Shown one piece after another: positions 8,528-17,573 of a stretch of 51,127 nt of DNA. The notes under the pieces are model-generated. The model had not been told where the DNA came from, made no database searches, and saw nothing but the letters and a program-made list of their open reading frames with translations. Position numbers and translations under genes: made by a program. Position 1 is the stretch's first letter. Each line of letters opens with the position of its first letter. Origin of the DNA: Bacteroidales bacterium (GTDB lineage: Bacteria; Bacteroidota; Bacteroidia; Bacteroidales; Muribaculaceae); the NCBI GenBank assembly GCA_019416285.1, contig DXXM01000022.1:1-51127 (forward strand), written 5' to 3'.

Positions 8528-9919
8528 CTATGCCTTGGTCCGTGCCTTGTTGTAGAAGGCATAGACTCGGTTGACATAGTCGTAGGTCTCTCTGCCGCGG
8601 GAATAGCCGTATTTGACCACAGGGTCTTTATAGTATTTCGGATTTGATTTCCACAGGATTGCCTTGGCAACATTGTTGTCCCACACCTGAGGATTAAGGC
8701 CGTACTTTTTTGCCAAGTTGATGGCATCCAAAATATGGGCGAGACCGGAGTTATAGGCCGCGATTACAAACTTCTTGCGCTCTTTCTCATCAGGCACTTT
8801 GGATGCAAGCTGCTTGTCGAGGTCGCGGAGCAGTTTGAGTGCCGTCTCGATGGCCACATCATTTTTCATGATGCTTTTGGCCGACTGTCCATAGCCTTTG
8901 GCCGTCCTCGGCATAATCTGCATCAGCCCGCGGGCTCCTGCCCACGACACGGCGGTTGAATCGAATTTGCTCTCGACATAGGCCTGCGAAGCAAGCAGTT
9001 TCCAGTCCCAGTCATAGTCCTCGGCATACTGTTTGAACAGGTGGTCGAAAGGCGATACTCCGGGGCCGTTGAGCCGGTAATACTTGTTGTTGGGGTCGTT
9101 CTTGCTCAGTTCGAAATATCGTTTCAGCAACTGAGCCTGCTCCTCGCGCGGCGTATCGCTGTTGAGCCATGCGTTGATGCTGTCGCCGAGCCACGCCTTT
9201 GACGGCGCCACAGCCCAGCTTGAGCGCTGTTCAAAGCTGAGGGGGAGGGTGATGTCGAGGTCGTTGTAGTAGGTCTTGTTGATTCGTGCGATATCGCTGT
9301 CAACCACCGTGAGTGGGATTTTGCCCTCGCTGACCATTGCAATCAGGTCCTCGGTAATCATCGTGTCGCGGTCTACGGTATGGATTCTGATACCGCCCCC
9401 CACCTCCTGGTTGAGATTACGGATTCGAGCCTCATACTTTGACTCGGATTCGACGTAGACATCTTTACCGACGAGGTCTGTCACATCCGTTATCAGCTCC
9501 GTCTCACCTTTTTTCGGCTGAACCAGCACCTGAGTGGTTACGTTTTCAGGCCCGCAGGGGACAACCCGGTCTTTATATTCAGCCGTGATCGGTACTTCGT
9601 AGGCTATGAGGTCCACGAGCCCCGAATCGAGCATCTCGACCGCGCGCGACAGCGAGGGCGCTATTTCCAGCTTCAGGGACAGGTCTTTGTCGGCCGCAAA
9701 CGATGTCAGAAGTTCATAGTCATAGCCCATCTCCTGGCCGCGGTAGATGAAATAAGCCTCAGGACTATATAGCGTGGCGACCCGGAGTGTGTCGGGGAGC
9801 CGGTGACTTGTACTGTCAGCGCTTCCCGACAGCCGTTGCCGGTTTCCCGAACCGCAGGACACTGCAAGCGTGCAGATTATTGCGGTGACGATAATTCCAA
9901 AGAGAATCCCTCTTCTCAT
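8528..9919 (-). CDS. mltF: Membrane-bound lytic murein transglycosylase F
   Basis: 463-residue lipoprotein (lipobox LAVSC, Cys22) with two domains: an SBP_bac_3-like solute-binding domain (about 45-270), thought to regulate the enzyme by sensing muropeptides, and a C-terminal SLT goose-lysozyme domain (about 300-430). The catalytic Glu is E316 in AYVESKFD, followed by the family motifs GARGLMQIMP and AAYNSG. It cleaves the MurNAc-GlcNAc bond to leave 1,6-anhydro ends, acting in the periplasm during peptidoglycan remodelling. It is separated by 92 nt from the end of purM upstream, so it may have its own promoter, though I see no clear box. Confidence 0.93.
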   Translation of the reverse strand: MRRGILFGIIVTAIICTLAVSCGSGNRQRLSGSADSTSHRLPDTLRVATLYSPEAYFIYRGQEMGYDYELLTSFAADKDLSLKLEIAPSLSRAVEMLDSGLVDLIAYEVPITAEYKDRVVPCGPENVTTQVLVQPKKGETELITDVTDLVGKDVYVESESKYEARIRNLNQEVGGGIRIHTVDRDTMITEDLIAMVSEGKIPLTVVDSDIARINKTYYNDLDITLPLSFEQRSSWAVAPSKAWLGDSINAWLNSDTPREEQAQLLKRYFELSKNDPNNKYYRLNGPGVSPFDHLFKQYAEDYDWDWKLLASQAYVESKFDSTAVSWAGARGLMQIMPRTAKGYGQSAKSIMKNDVAIETALKLLRDLDKQLASKVPDEKERKKFVIAAYNSGLAHILDAINLAKKYGLNPQVWDNNVAKAILWKSNPKYYKDPVVKYGYSRGRETYDYVNRVYAFYNKARTKA

Positions 9920-10011
9920 AGTAAATAGTGTTATGTCAGTTATATGTTTTTAATCACACTAATCGCTTTGGAGCAAGAGAACAAGGATCCTTCTTTGGGA
10001 AATCGGAAGAA

Positions 10012-11178
10012 TCAATATTCAAAGACTCCGGCGGCGGATTTGATTGTCAGTCGGTTGGATGGAGCATTCTCGACACGTCCGATGATTCTTGATTCGATGC
10101 CGAAGGAGGAGGCGATTTCCATTACCTTTTCGGCATACTCGGGACGGACGTAGATTTCCATGCGGTGACCCATGTTGAAAACCTTATACATCTCGCTCCA
10201 GGGTGTGCCGCTCTCTTTCTGAATGAGTTCGAACAGCGGCGGGACGGGGAAGAGATTGTCTTTGATGACATGTTTGTTCTCGACGAAGTGGAGTACTTTG
10301 GTCTGTGCACCGCCGGTGCAGTGTACCATACCGTCGATTTTGCCGCGCATGTCGCTCAGGAGTTTCTTGATTACGGGAGCGTATGTGCGGGTGGGGGAGA
10401 GCACGAGCTGGCCGGCAGTGAGACCGGTGCCTTCGATTTCGTCGGTAAGCTTCTTCGAGCCGGAATAGACGAGCTCGTCAGGTACGGCCGCATCGAAGGT
10501 CTCGGGATATTTTTCAGCAAGATATTTTGCAAAAACGTCGTGGCGTGCGGAGGTGAGACCGTTGCTGCCCATACCACCGTTGTAGCGGTCCTCATATTTT
10601 GCCTGTCCGAATGATGCGAGGCCCACAATCACGTCGCCGGTCTTGATGTTGGCGTTGTCGATGACGTCGGCACGGCGCATGCGGCAGGTTACGGTCGAGT
10701 CCACGATTATAGTGCGGACAAGGTCGCCTACATCGGCGGTCTCGCCGCCTGTGGAGTAGATGCCGACACCCATTTCACGGAGGGTGGCGAGCAGCTCTTC
10801 AGTGCCGTTGATGATAGCGGAGATGACTTCGCCAGGAATAAGGTTTTTGTTGCGTCCGATTGTTGACGAGACAAGGATATTGTCAGTAGCTCCCACACAG
10901 AGGAGGTCGTCGATGTTCATGACAAGAGCGTCCTGCGCGATGCCCTTCCATACGGAAAGGTCGCCGGTCTCACGCCAGTAAGCATACGCGAGCGATGATT
11001 TTGTTCCTGCACCGTCGGCGTGCATGATGTTGCACCATTCCGGATCACCGCCGAGGATATCGGGGATGATTTTACAGAAGGCATGGGGGAAGATCCCCTT
11101 GTCAACATTTTTTATTGCGTTATGGACATCCTCTTTTGAGGCTGAAACACCGCGGAGATTATAGCGCTGGTCACTCAT
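10012..11178 (-). CDS. purM: Phosphoribosylformylglycinamidine cyclo-ligase (AIR synthase)
   Basis: Purine biosynthesis step 5: ATP-dependent ring closure of FGAM to AIR in the cytoplasm. The N-terminus SDQRYNLRGVSASKEDVH, then DGAGTKSSLA (55-64) and the DALVMNIDDLLCVGA segment, is the PurM/PurL ATP-binding fold; GGETADVGDLVRT and a Gly-rich stretch (GGMGSNGLTSARH) follow. I chose the ATG at 11178 (388 residues); an in-frame ATG 27 nt upstream adds residues the family lacks. It is longer than the approximately 345-residue proteobacterial enzyme and belongs to the divergent Bacteroidetes form, so a paralogous role is possible but less likely. Confidence 0.88.
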   Translation of the reverse strand: MSDQRYNLRGVSASKEDVHNAIKNVDKGIFPHAFCKIIPDILGGDPEWCNIMHADGAGTKSSLAYAYWRETGDLSVWKGIAQDALVMNIDDLLCVGATDNILVSSTIGRNKNLIPGEVISAIINGTEELLATLREMGVGIYSTGGETADVGDLVRTIIVDSTVTCRMRRADVIDNANIKTGDVIVGLASFGQAKYEDRYNGGMGSNGLTSARHDVFAKYLAEKYPETFDAAVPDELVYSGSKKLTDEIEGTGLTAGQLVLSPTRTYAPVIKKLLSDMRGKIDGMVHCTGGAQTKVLHFVENKHVIKDNLFPVPPLFELIQKESGTPWSEMYKVFNMGHRMEIYVRPEYAEKVMEIASSFGIESRIIGRVENAPSNRLTIKSAAGVFEY

Positions 11179-11239
11179 AATGTCTCGTAATTGAAAGTTC
11201 AACAAATGTGAGTCGTGGTTGGTTTAAATGAAATTTTTG

Positions 11240-11247
11240 CAAAATTA
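11240..11247 (-). promoter_or_regulatory. Candidate purM promoter -7 box
   Basis: TAATTTTG on the minus strand, a perfect TAnnTTTG match about 60 nt before the purM start. No clear -33 TTTG at normal spacing. Confidence 0.45.
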
Positions 11248-11342
11248 CAAAAAAATGCCGAATCAGACCCTCTCCGGACTGATTTTTAAGAGATGGTGAC
11301 GGCAGATGCGGCCGCTCTCTTCCGCAACCCTTCCGGACAATG

Positions 11343-12479
11343 CTAAACGGGTATGGAAAGCATGGGAATGTCGGAGTGGAAAAGCAGCTTGTGGGCGAGT
11401 GTGGGGCTGAAAAGACGGATGAAGATGTTTTTTCTTGGCGTCGGGACGACTATCAGGTCGAGTTTGTGCTCGCTGTCAAGTCCGTTGAAATCTTCAATCT
11501 CGTGAGAGAGCGAGAGGCTGACGGATTTGAAGGTGTAAGCCGGATAGTTTTTCCGGCAGTAATCGAGAAGATTGGCTATGGCCTCAGTGTCGCCATCCGG
11601 TTTCTTTTTCGTGGGGAGCGAGGCTAATGTCACCGTAAGCGATGATTCGGGCAAAAGACGGTAGAGCGCGTCGAGGGCAAGAATGTCCTGCTGCTTCGAG
11701 GATGCGAGAAAGACTATCTGGTTTATATCCTCGGCCCGCTTGAATCTGAGCGTGTCGGGAATGGTGAGCACTGATGAGCGGCAGGTGTCGAGCACCTCAG
11801 CGGTGACGCTTCCGAGCATGTCGCGGTTCTGCTTGTCGGCGCCCCGTGTGCCCATGACAATCAGCAGGGGATGATGAGTGGTGGAATAGTCGTTGATTAC
11901 CTCTTCCGGAAGTCCTTCGATGATTTCAGAGGTAAAGACAACTGGGGGGATTATTCCGTCTTTTATTTTCTCACGGAGTTTCGATTCGAAATCCTTCATC
12001 TGCTTCTTGCTGATGGAACTGAGCTCGCGGTCCTCCTCTATCTGCTCGATACCGTCGTTGACGTTGTCGAATGTCATCGAGTCTGTCAGCTGGAGCGATG
12101 CGCTGTTGGTGATAATGGGATCGAAAAACGAATGGAGCAGTTTGATGCGTGCCTTATGCAGAGCCGCTATATGGAAGGCTATCTGACAGGCGAGCATCGA
12201 AGTGTCGGAAAAATCGATCGGCACGAGTATCTCCGGACCCTCGGGCGGACATGCCTTGAGCGCTCCGGGGGCAAAAATCTCGATGTTCTCGATGAGTCTG
12301 AGCGCCATCGGCAGGTCGGACTCATGAATCCTGACGCGTATGCCGGAGGAGATGACCGGATTGGTCAGGTTGACATTCTGCAATGTCACCTTTATTCCTT
12401 CACATTCGAGTATATTTTTCAACTGGTGTGCCTTGTCGTAGGTGTGGATGGCGAGTGTGATCAGACGGTCTGGCTGCAT
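11343..12479 (-). CDS. Tandem universal stress protein with N-terminal DUF2007-like domain
   Basis: 378 residues. The N-terminal segment (about 1-75; HTYDKAHQLKNILECEGIKV) resembles small ferredoxin-fold DUF2007/signal-transducing domains. Two Usp folds follow. The first (about 83-240; EILVPIDFSDTS) has the ATP-binding loop GTRGADKQNRDMLGSV, the G-2x-G-9x-G-S pattern. The second (about 255-378) ends VPTPRKNIFIRLFSPTLA, where this motif is lost, so only one nucleotide site is expected. Cytoplasmic stress or redox adaptation is the general family role. It stands alone between purM and a hairpin that probably terminates the upstream HTH gene. The 137 nt downstream (11206-11342) show only the purM promoter. 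Confidence 0.85.
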   Translation of the reverse strand: MQPDRLITLAIHTYDKAHQLKNILECEGIKVTLQNVNLTNPVISSGIRVRIHESDLPMALRLIENIEIFAPGALKACPPEGPEILVPIDFSDTSMLACQIAFHIAALHKARIKLLHSFFDPIITNSASLQLTDSMTFDNVNDGIEQIEEDRELSSISKKQMKDFESKLREKIKDGIIPPVVFTSEIIEGLPEEVINDYSTTHHPLLIVMGTRGADKQNRDMLGSVTAEVLDTCRSSVLTIPDTLRFKRAEDINQIVFLASSKQQDILALDALYRLLPESSLTVTLASLPTKKKPDGDTEAIANLLDYCRKNYPAYTFKSVSLSLSHEIEDFNGLDSEHKLDLIVVPTPRKNIFIRLFSPTLAHKLLFHSDIPMLSIPV

Positions 12480-12539
12480 AGTGGTTTAGTTTATGGAAAG
12501 GACCGAATCCTTTTGATTGATGATTTTGTCTACGGTTAA

Positions 12540-12596
12540 AACGAGCGAAAGAACAAAAAGTCGTTTCATTTCGCGCCCTTTTGCTCTTTCGCCGTT
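12540..12596 (-). terminator. Terminator of the small HTH gene
   Basis: Imperfect inverted repeat AACG-A-GCGAAAGA-A-CAAAA with CTTTTG-C-TCTTTCGC-CGTT. On the minus strand it is followed by TTTTAA, 20-80 nt downstream of the stop codon at 12618. Confidence 0.65.
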
Positions 12597-12617
12597 AATT
12601 TTTTATGTTCTGTTAGT

Positions 12618-12878
12618 TTATTCCTCTTTATTCTGACCCTGTATTATGTCTATCGCCATATCATAGATGGTGGTATCATCAAGGACTACAATACCCCCGT
12701 TGGGACCCGGTTCGATGTGAACGCCACAGTTTTTGCCAAATTCATAGTTTGTGCCACCGAAGTAATTTCTGACTGTCTGGGGGGTGACGTTGAGCTTGTC
12801 TGCTATCTGACGGATTGAACCATCGGGGAGACTGTCTTTGATGCGGCGCAGGTCGTTGAATGAGATAGTTTTAGTCAT
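12618..12878 (-). CDS. Small helix-turn-helix DNA-binding protein
   Basis: 86 residues from the ATG at 12878; an in-frame start 72 nt upstream adds an untypical basic tail and lies near the predicted promoter, so it was rejected. The N-terminal half LPDGSIRQIADKLNVTPQTV is a clear HTH (RQIADKLNVTPQTVRNYF is the recognition region). The C-terminal half NYEFGKNCGVHIEPGPNGGI is a beta segment, then an acidic helix DMAIDIIQGQNKEE. Members of this type are widespread in Bacteroidales as stand-alone genes with no established target. Probably a nucleoid-associated or regulatory protein. Confidence 0.8.
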   Translation of the reverse strand: MTKTISFNDLRRIKDSLPDGSIRQIADKLNVTPQTVRNYFGGTNYEFGKNCGVHIEPGPNGGIVVLDDTTIYDMAIDIIQGQNKEE

Positions 12879-12954
12879 GATACATATAGGTGTTTGAGGG
12901 GTTAATACTAATAGTTTTTTGTATGGTTTGTGTGAAATTTTTATTTCCACGTCA

Positions 12955-12986
12955 CTAAATTAGGGTTTAATTTCTATTCAGGCAAA
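12955..12986 (-). promoter_or_regulatory. Candidate promoter of the small HTH gene
   Basis: On the minus strand TTTG (12986-12983), a 20-nt spacer, then TAATTTAG (12962-12955), one mismatch from TAnnTTTG. This predicts a leader of roughly 70 nt before the ATG at 12878. The rest of 12987-13100 shows nothing. Confidence 0.5.
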
Positions 12987-13100
12987 TATTCGTAAAAAAA
13001 AATTTCTATGTTATACAACACGTTTTTCGCGTGAACTATTTTTGTATTTACTAACGTTCTGATCCGTAATCGCTAAAGGGAGTAGCCGAGGGGTCGACTG

Positions 13101-13880
13101 TCAGATTTTTTCGACTGCGGCGGCATTGATCCATGCGCGGTGGGTATTGTCGACCTGCACGTCATACCACAGGGATTTGACTGAATCTGTGGTGGAATGT
13201 ACCGAATCGAGAATCTCCACGCGGGTACCTTCGTGAAGCAGCATGGCTTCCTGGGTACGATCCTTGGGTACTCTCGGGCTCGTACTGAGAATCGTGGAGG
13301 GGGAGGTTATTATCGCCACATTGTCGGCGGTGGCTATAGCGGCTGAACGGAAAGAGAGATATATGAAGCATCCGCTTGCTATCAGAGTCACGAATCCGCC
13401 GAAAAATCCTATCTTCCTTACGATGACCGTGCCGGAAAAGGCATACGCGAGACCTCCGGCAATCGTGAGGACGAAGCAGGCGAAACCGAGCCATGCCCAG
13501 GTGTTGGATTTAGCTGAGTTGGCCATTGCGTCCGTGGCATTTCCGAGGAAGGTGCCGCGCTCGCCGGGGCGGTCAGCGATGCGTGCGTTTACAAATTCGA
13601 GATTGGTCTTTGCGTCGCCGAAGGTCGGGTCGAGCCGAAGCGCGCGCTCGTAGGCGAGAATCGCTTTGCCCATTTCGCCGAGTCTGTAGTAGCAGTTTCC
13701 GAGATTATACTGGAGCGCGGCGGAATTGCCCTCGGTGGCGATGACATGGAGATAGGTATCCGCTGCTTCCTTGAAATTGTCGGCGGTGTAAGCCGAATCC
13801 GCCTGCTGTATCAGCGGCGATTCAGCCTTCAGACCAAAGAATATCGCTGTTGTGAGCAGCAGTGAGAGAATGTATTTCAT
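13101..13880 (-). CDS. batE: Aerotolerance protein BatE (TPR + SH3)
   Basis: Last gene of the aerotolerance operon, 259 residues. Signal peptide, TPR repeats at about 20-100 (NSAALQYNLGNCYYRLGEMG and the following LAYERALRLDP), two TM segments (about 125-147 and 152-175), then a bacterial SH3-type domain with motifs EGTRVEIL and LWYDVQVDNTHRAWI. It is predicted to scaffold the BatA-BatD complex at the inner membrane with its SH3 domain outside. The ATG overlaps the batD stop by 4 nt, implying translational coupling. No clear terminator was found after the stop. Confidence 0.9.
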   Translation of the reverse strand: MKYILSLLLTTAIFFGLKAESPLIQQADSAYTADNFKEAADTYLHVIATEGNSAALQYNLGNCYYRLGEMGKAILAYERALRLDPTFGDAKTNLEFVNARIADRPGERGTFLGNATDAMANSAKSNTWAWLGFACFVLTIAGGLAYAFSGTVIVRKIGFFGGFVTLIASGCFIYLSFRSAAIATADNVAIITSPSTILSTSPRVPKDRTQEAMLLHEGTRVEILDSVHSTTDSVKSLWYDVQVDNTHRAWINAAAVEKI

Positions 13881-15676
13881 TTTCTGTTACTTTCGATTTG
13901 GTTAATAGCGTTGACACCTCTTTCAAACACTTCGTCCATGCGGCTGGAGCTGTCGGGAGTATAACGTGCCATCTCGCAGTCATCGAGAACCGACACGATG
14001 GCTCCGGCGCTTTCCTCGGAGTAGCCTTTGGAAGCGAGTGTGGCGGATATATTGTCGCGTGAGAGCTGCGAAACCGGCATTGCGAGCTTGTCGGAGAGAT
14101 AGCCCCACAGAGCGCGGAGCATTTCTTCATAGAATTTCTCGCTGTCACCCGATTTCATGAATCCTTCGGCTGATTTCAGTCTGCGGCGGGCTACTTTGCT
14201 TGCCTTGGCGGTCTTTTGGCCGAGCACATCGGCATTGAGACGCGCCTTGCGGCGGTTGGCGAAGATAAGTATGATTGTCACAGCTATGAGGAGAAGATAG
14301 AGTACCCAGTACCATGACTGGAGAACCACCATACGGTGCTCTTTCACCGGATTCTTTTCCCCGAGATAGATGTGGCGGATGTCGGAATTCTTGTTTTCAA
14401 CCTCTTTTTGGTCGGTGGTGACGGGAGCCGATACGCCTTTAGCCACTTTCACGGGATATGAAGGTGTGGTCAGAGTGACGTACTGCCGGGTCTGAGGATT
14501 GAAATATACGAATTTGTCGCTGCCGATTGTGAAGTCGCCCACGCTCTGTGGCACGAAGGTGTATTCGACGGTCATGGAACCGGTGACGTCGTTGCCCTGC
14601 ACACTGGCCTGGATGTCGCTCTTGGGGGTGTACTGTTCGAACTCCGTCGGGAAGTCTATAACCGGTTCCTTGACATATTTGATATTGCCGGTACCGGAAA
14701 TGGTGTAGATGAGAGTGGCGGGGTCGTTTGTGCGGAATGAGTTGCCGACAAGACGGCTGTCAATCTCAAACTTGCCCACCGCGCCGGTGAACCCTTCGGG
14801 CTGGGGTTGGGGGAGGGGTGTGATGTCGATTGAAGCGGAATTGGAATTGACCTTGATTTTGGCCTCACGCGGCTGGCGCACCTGGAACATGCCCATATTG
14901 ACATTCTCGTACTGGACAACTGAAATATCGTAGTTTCCCGAGTTGATGGTGAGTTTGCCGCTCTTCTGCGGGAAGATGATACATTTTTTCAGCACGGCAG
15001 TCATGTAGTTCTGACCGTTGTAGGTCTCGGTCTGGTTGAGGGCGGGCTGTAGGTCCACTTCCTGAATCAGAAAACCGTCAAACGAAGGCTGTTTCGTAGG
15101 CATGAACGACGAGATGCTGTACTTGGTATAGAGCTTGATTGTGCAGCCGATGGCCTCCTGCTCGTAGGCCGATGATTTTGAAAGAATGATACGCACGAAC
15201 ACGTCGTCGCTGTTGACGCGACGTCCTGCGGCCTGAGTATCCACATCGTCCACGTCGACCGGGCGCTGTGAAGCGGGGGTGTTAGCATCGGCGATGTCGT
15301 GAATCGTGAATGACACGGCCTTGGTCGTGTAACGTTTGCCGTCGGCAAGCACCGAGGCGGCCGGAATGGTGAATGAACCGGCTTTGTCCGCCTTATAATA
15401 ATAGGTATATTCTGTTGCGGAGGTTGACGATGCCCTGCCGTTAACCACCTGATAGCTCTGCGATGTGGAGACGGAGGGGCCGTAGAGCAGCGTGCAGCCG
15501 TTGATCTGCGACACTTTCAGGTCAGAACCCTCCGCGTTGGTCAGACGGAATGTCACCGGAAAGCGCTGTCCCTCGTAGACCCGGCTCGGAGGCTTGACGG
15601 TAAAGCTGACCTGTGCGTGCAGGGAAACTGCGGCGGTCAGCGCGATGAGCAATATGGATAAGATGAAACGTTTCAT
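13877..15676 (-). CDS. batD: Aerotolerance protein BatD
   Basis: 599-residue BatD-family membrane protein. Signal peptide (MKRFILSILLIALTAAVSLH), then a long periplasmic beta-rich region with repeated Ig-like modules (VSFTVKPPSRVYEGQRFPV at the N-terminus is the family start), a single TM near residue 455 (SWYWVLYLLLIAVTIILIF) followed by basic RRKARLN, and a cytoplasmic alpha-helical tail. The big periplasmic part is thought to interact with BatA/BatB. Located 35 nt after batC and overlapping batE by 4 nt. Confidence 0.93.
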   Translation of the reverse strand: MKRFILSILLIALTAAVSLHAQVSFTVKPPSRVYEGQRFPVTFRLTNAEGSDLKVSQINGCTLLYGPSVSTSQSYQVVNGRASSTSATEYTYYYKADKAGSFTIPAASVLADGKRYTTKAVSFTIHDIADANTPASQRPVDVDDVDTQAAGRRVNSDDVFVRIILSKSSAYEQEAIGCTIKLYTKYSISSFMPTKQPSFDGFLIQEVDLQPALNQTETYNGQNYMTAVLKKCIIFPQKSGKLTINSGNYDISVVQYENVNMGMFQVRQPREAKIKVNSNSASIDITPLPQPQPEGFTGAVGKFEIDSRLVGNSFRTNDPATLIYTISGTGNIKYVKEPVIDFPTEFEQYTPKSDIQASVQGNDVTGSMTVEYTFVPQSVGDFTIGSDKFVYFNPQTRQYVTLTTPSYPVKVAKGVSAPVTTDQKEVENKNSDIRHIYLGEKNPVKEHRMVVLQSWYWVLYLLLIAVTIILIFANRRKARLNADVLGQKTAKASKVARRRLKSAEGFMKSGDSEKFYEEMLRALWGYLSDKLAMPVSQLSRDNISATLASKGYSEESAGAIVSVLDDCEMARYTPDSSSRMDEVFERGVNAINQIESNRK

Positions 15677-15711
15677 TCGGAAATCTGTTTGAGCGATATG
15701 GAAACTTCGGT

Positions 15712-16500
15712 TTACCAGGGATTGGTGACAGGACGCCGCGAGGGAGCGCCGTTCTTTTTCTTTTCAGCGTTGATGCGGGCGCGGGTGGCGTTTTCCTCAT
15801 TCTCCATGGCCTTGAGAATCTTTTCTGCATTCTGCTTGCTTATGCCGCCCTGCTGCTGGTTCTGAGGCTGCTGCTTCTGGTCCTGGTTCTGAGGTTGCTG
15901 TTGCTGATCCTTCTTGTCCTCGTTTTTATCCTGATTCTGATTTTGGTCCTGATTCTGGTTCTGGTCCTGTTTGTTCTGGTCTTTTTTGTCCTGATCCTTA
16001 TTCTGGTCCTTGTTCTGATCCTGATTTTTGTCCTGGTTCTGCTGGTCCTGCAGACGCTTCTGCGCGAGGCGCAGGTTTTCGCGGGCCTGGTCATTGTCGG
16101 GGTTACGGCGCAGGGCGTTTTTATAGAGCTCGATGCTGTTGGCATAATCCTGAGCATTGAACGCTATATTGCCGAGGTTGTAAAATGCCTTTTCAGCAAT
16201 GGATATATTCTCGGCGTCGCGGGTGAGATTCTGGAGGATGGCCGAGGCCTCCTTCTGAGTCTCGCCTGATGCCGACCCCTGCCGCAGAAGAGCGGCCGCG
16301 AGATTGAACTGTGCTATTTCGTTCATGGCGTTCTCCTCGAGAGCCTTGCGGTAGGCGACCTCAGCTTCGGAGTAACGCTCTTCCTTGTAAAGTTTGTTGC
16401 CTTCAACGATGTAGTTGCGCTCGTGGCGGGTGGTTTTGGTTTCCGACATCGCCGGCATCACGGTCATGGCCGCTATGAGTGAAAGCAGTATCTTTTTCAT
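15712..16500 (-). CDS. batC: Aerotolerance protein BatC (TPR)
   Basis: 262 residues: signal peptide (1-19), TPR repeats (about 30-148; NKLYKEERYSEAEVAYRKAL, FNAQDYANSIELYKNALRR), then a 67-residue low-complexity stretch of Q, N, D and K (151-217), and a basic C-terminal tail. Predicted periplasmic scaffold for the VWA proteins. The ATG overlaps the batB stop by 4 nt. The low-complexity region is the only odd part; the reverse-strand frame across it reads as a Leu-rich artefact. Confidence 0.92.
   Translation of the reverse strand: MKKILLSLIAAMTVMPAMSETKTTRHERNYIVEGNKLYKEERYSEAEVAYRKALEENAMNEIAQFNLAAALLRQGSASGETQKEASAILQNLTRDAENISIAEKAFYNLGNIAFNAQDYANSIELYKNALRRNPDNDQARENLRLAQKRLQDQQNQDKNQDQNKDQNKDQDKKDQNKQDQNQNQDQNQNQDKNEDKKDQQQQPQNQDQKQQPQNQQQGGISKQNAEKILKAMENEENATRARINAEKKKNGAPSRRPVTNPW
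15850..16050 (-). repeat. Low-complexity coding repeat in batC
   Basis: Degenerate short repeats encoding Q/N/D/K-rich residues 151-217 (units such as DQNQNQ and KDQNK). Repeated CTGGTTCTGGTCCTG-like words are visible on the plus strand. Likely to vary in length between strains by slippage. Confidence 0.85.
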
Positions 16501-17561
16501 TTATTTCCTCCTTCCTCTTTGGTAAAGAAACGATATTTCTTAAGCCATGAAATCTTGCGAGTGACAGTCACGGAGTAAATCACAAGGAGTATCAGCGCTA
16601 TGACGCCGAACACCGGGAACTGCTCGCTCTGCGGCGAGAAGGATTTACGCTCGAAATCACCCTGAGCGAGTTCTTCCATCTTTTCGTCCACAGCGTTTAT
16701 GGCGGAGTTCGAGGCTCCGTTGACATAGATGCCGTCACCGGCCTGCGCTATCTGTGCGGCCATCGCCTCATCGTGGCGGGTGACGACTTCCTCACCCGTC
16801 ATCGGGTTAATCATATAGTGGCCGTTGCCCACAGGTATTTTAGCGCCTCTGCTGGTTCCGAGACCTATGACATCCACCTGTATGTCGGCGCTTGCGGCTC
16901 GTTTGGCAACCTCAACGGCATTGTCCTCGAAGTTCTCGCCGTCGGTAATCACCACGATGGCCTTGCCCATATCGTCGTTAGGCGTAAACGAGTTCATTGC
17001 CATCTCAAGTGCTGTGCCTATGGCTGTGCCCTGAGTCGGAACCATATCTGTGGTGATTCCGTTGAGAAACATTTTAGCCGAGATATAGTCGGAAGTGATG
17101 GGCAACTGCGTGTAGGCGTCACCGGCAAACACGATGAGACCGACCTTGTCATTCGTCATCTTGTCGATAAGCTTTTCGAGGATATGTTTGGCACGCTGCA
17201 GACGGCTGATACTGCCGTTGTCATCGGTGCTTGAGGCGAGCATAGAGTTCGACACGTCGAGGCAGACCATAACTTCTATACCGCGCGAGGTGGTGGTTTC
17301 GGAAGCGTCGGCTTCGAGACCTCCGGTGGCACGCGGACGGGCTATCATTATCACAAGCGTTGCGATTACGAGCAGCGATAACACCATCTTGACCCAAGGC
17401 ATGTATTTCGATACCTCGGGCATCAGTGATTCCACCACCTCCGGACGGCCGTAACGGGCAAGCTTCTTCTTGCGGGTGTACCGTGCCCACAGGTAGAGCA
17501 CCGCCACTGCCGGAAGCAGCAGCAACAGATATAACAGATGTGGATATGCAAACGAAATCAT
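16497..17561 (-). CDS. batB: Aerotolerance protein BatB (VWA)
   Basis: 354-residue inner-membrane protein with a von Willebrand factor A domain. Two N-terminal TMs (about 8-26 and 58-75), VWA domain about 92-290 with intact MIDAS D102-V-S104-N-S106 and later T and D residues (IVVITDGENFED), and a C-terminal TM (FPVFGVIALILLVIYSVTV) before a basic tail. VWA domains bind metal and a partner protein; the MoxR ATPase probably remodels this complex. Spaced 12 nt from batA, overlaps batC by 4 nt. Confidence 0.94.
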   Translation of the reverse strand: MISFAYPHLLYLLLLLPAVAVLYLWARYTRKKKLARYGRPEVVESLMPEVSKYMPWVKMVLSLLVIATLVIMIARPRATGGLEADASETTTSRGIEVMVCLDVSNSMLASSTDDNGSISRLQRAKHILEKLIDKMTNDKVGLIVFAGDAYTQLPITSDYISAKMFLNGITTDMVPTQGTAIGTALEMAMNSFTPNDDMGKAIVVITDGENFEDNAVEVAKRAASADIQVDVIGLGTSRGAKIPVGNGHYMINPMTGEEVVTRHDEAMAAQIAQAGDGIYVNGASNSAINAVDEKMEELAQGDFERKSFSPQSEQFPVFGVIALILLVIYSVTVTRKISWLKKYRFFTKEEGGNK

Positions 17562-17573
17562 AGGAATACGTGT

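Noticed and set aside
15895..16269. Leu/Val-rich reading frame opposite batC
   Set aside because: It is the reverse-strand image of the Q/N/D/K tract of batC; hydrophobic composition follows from the complement of those codons.
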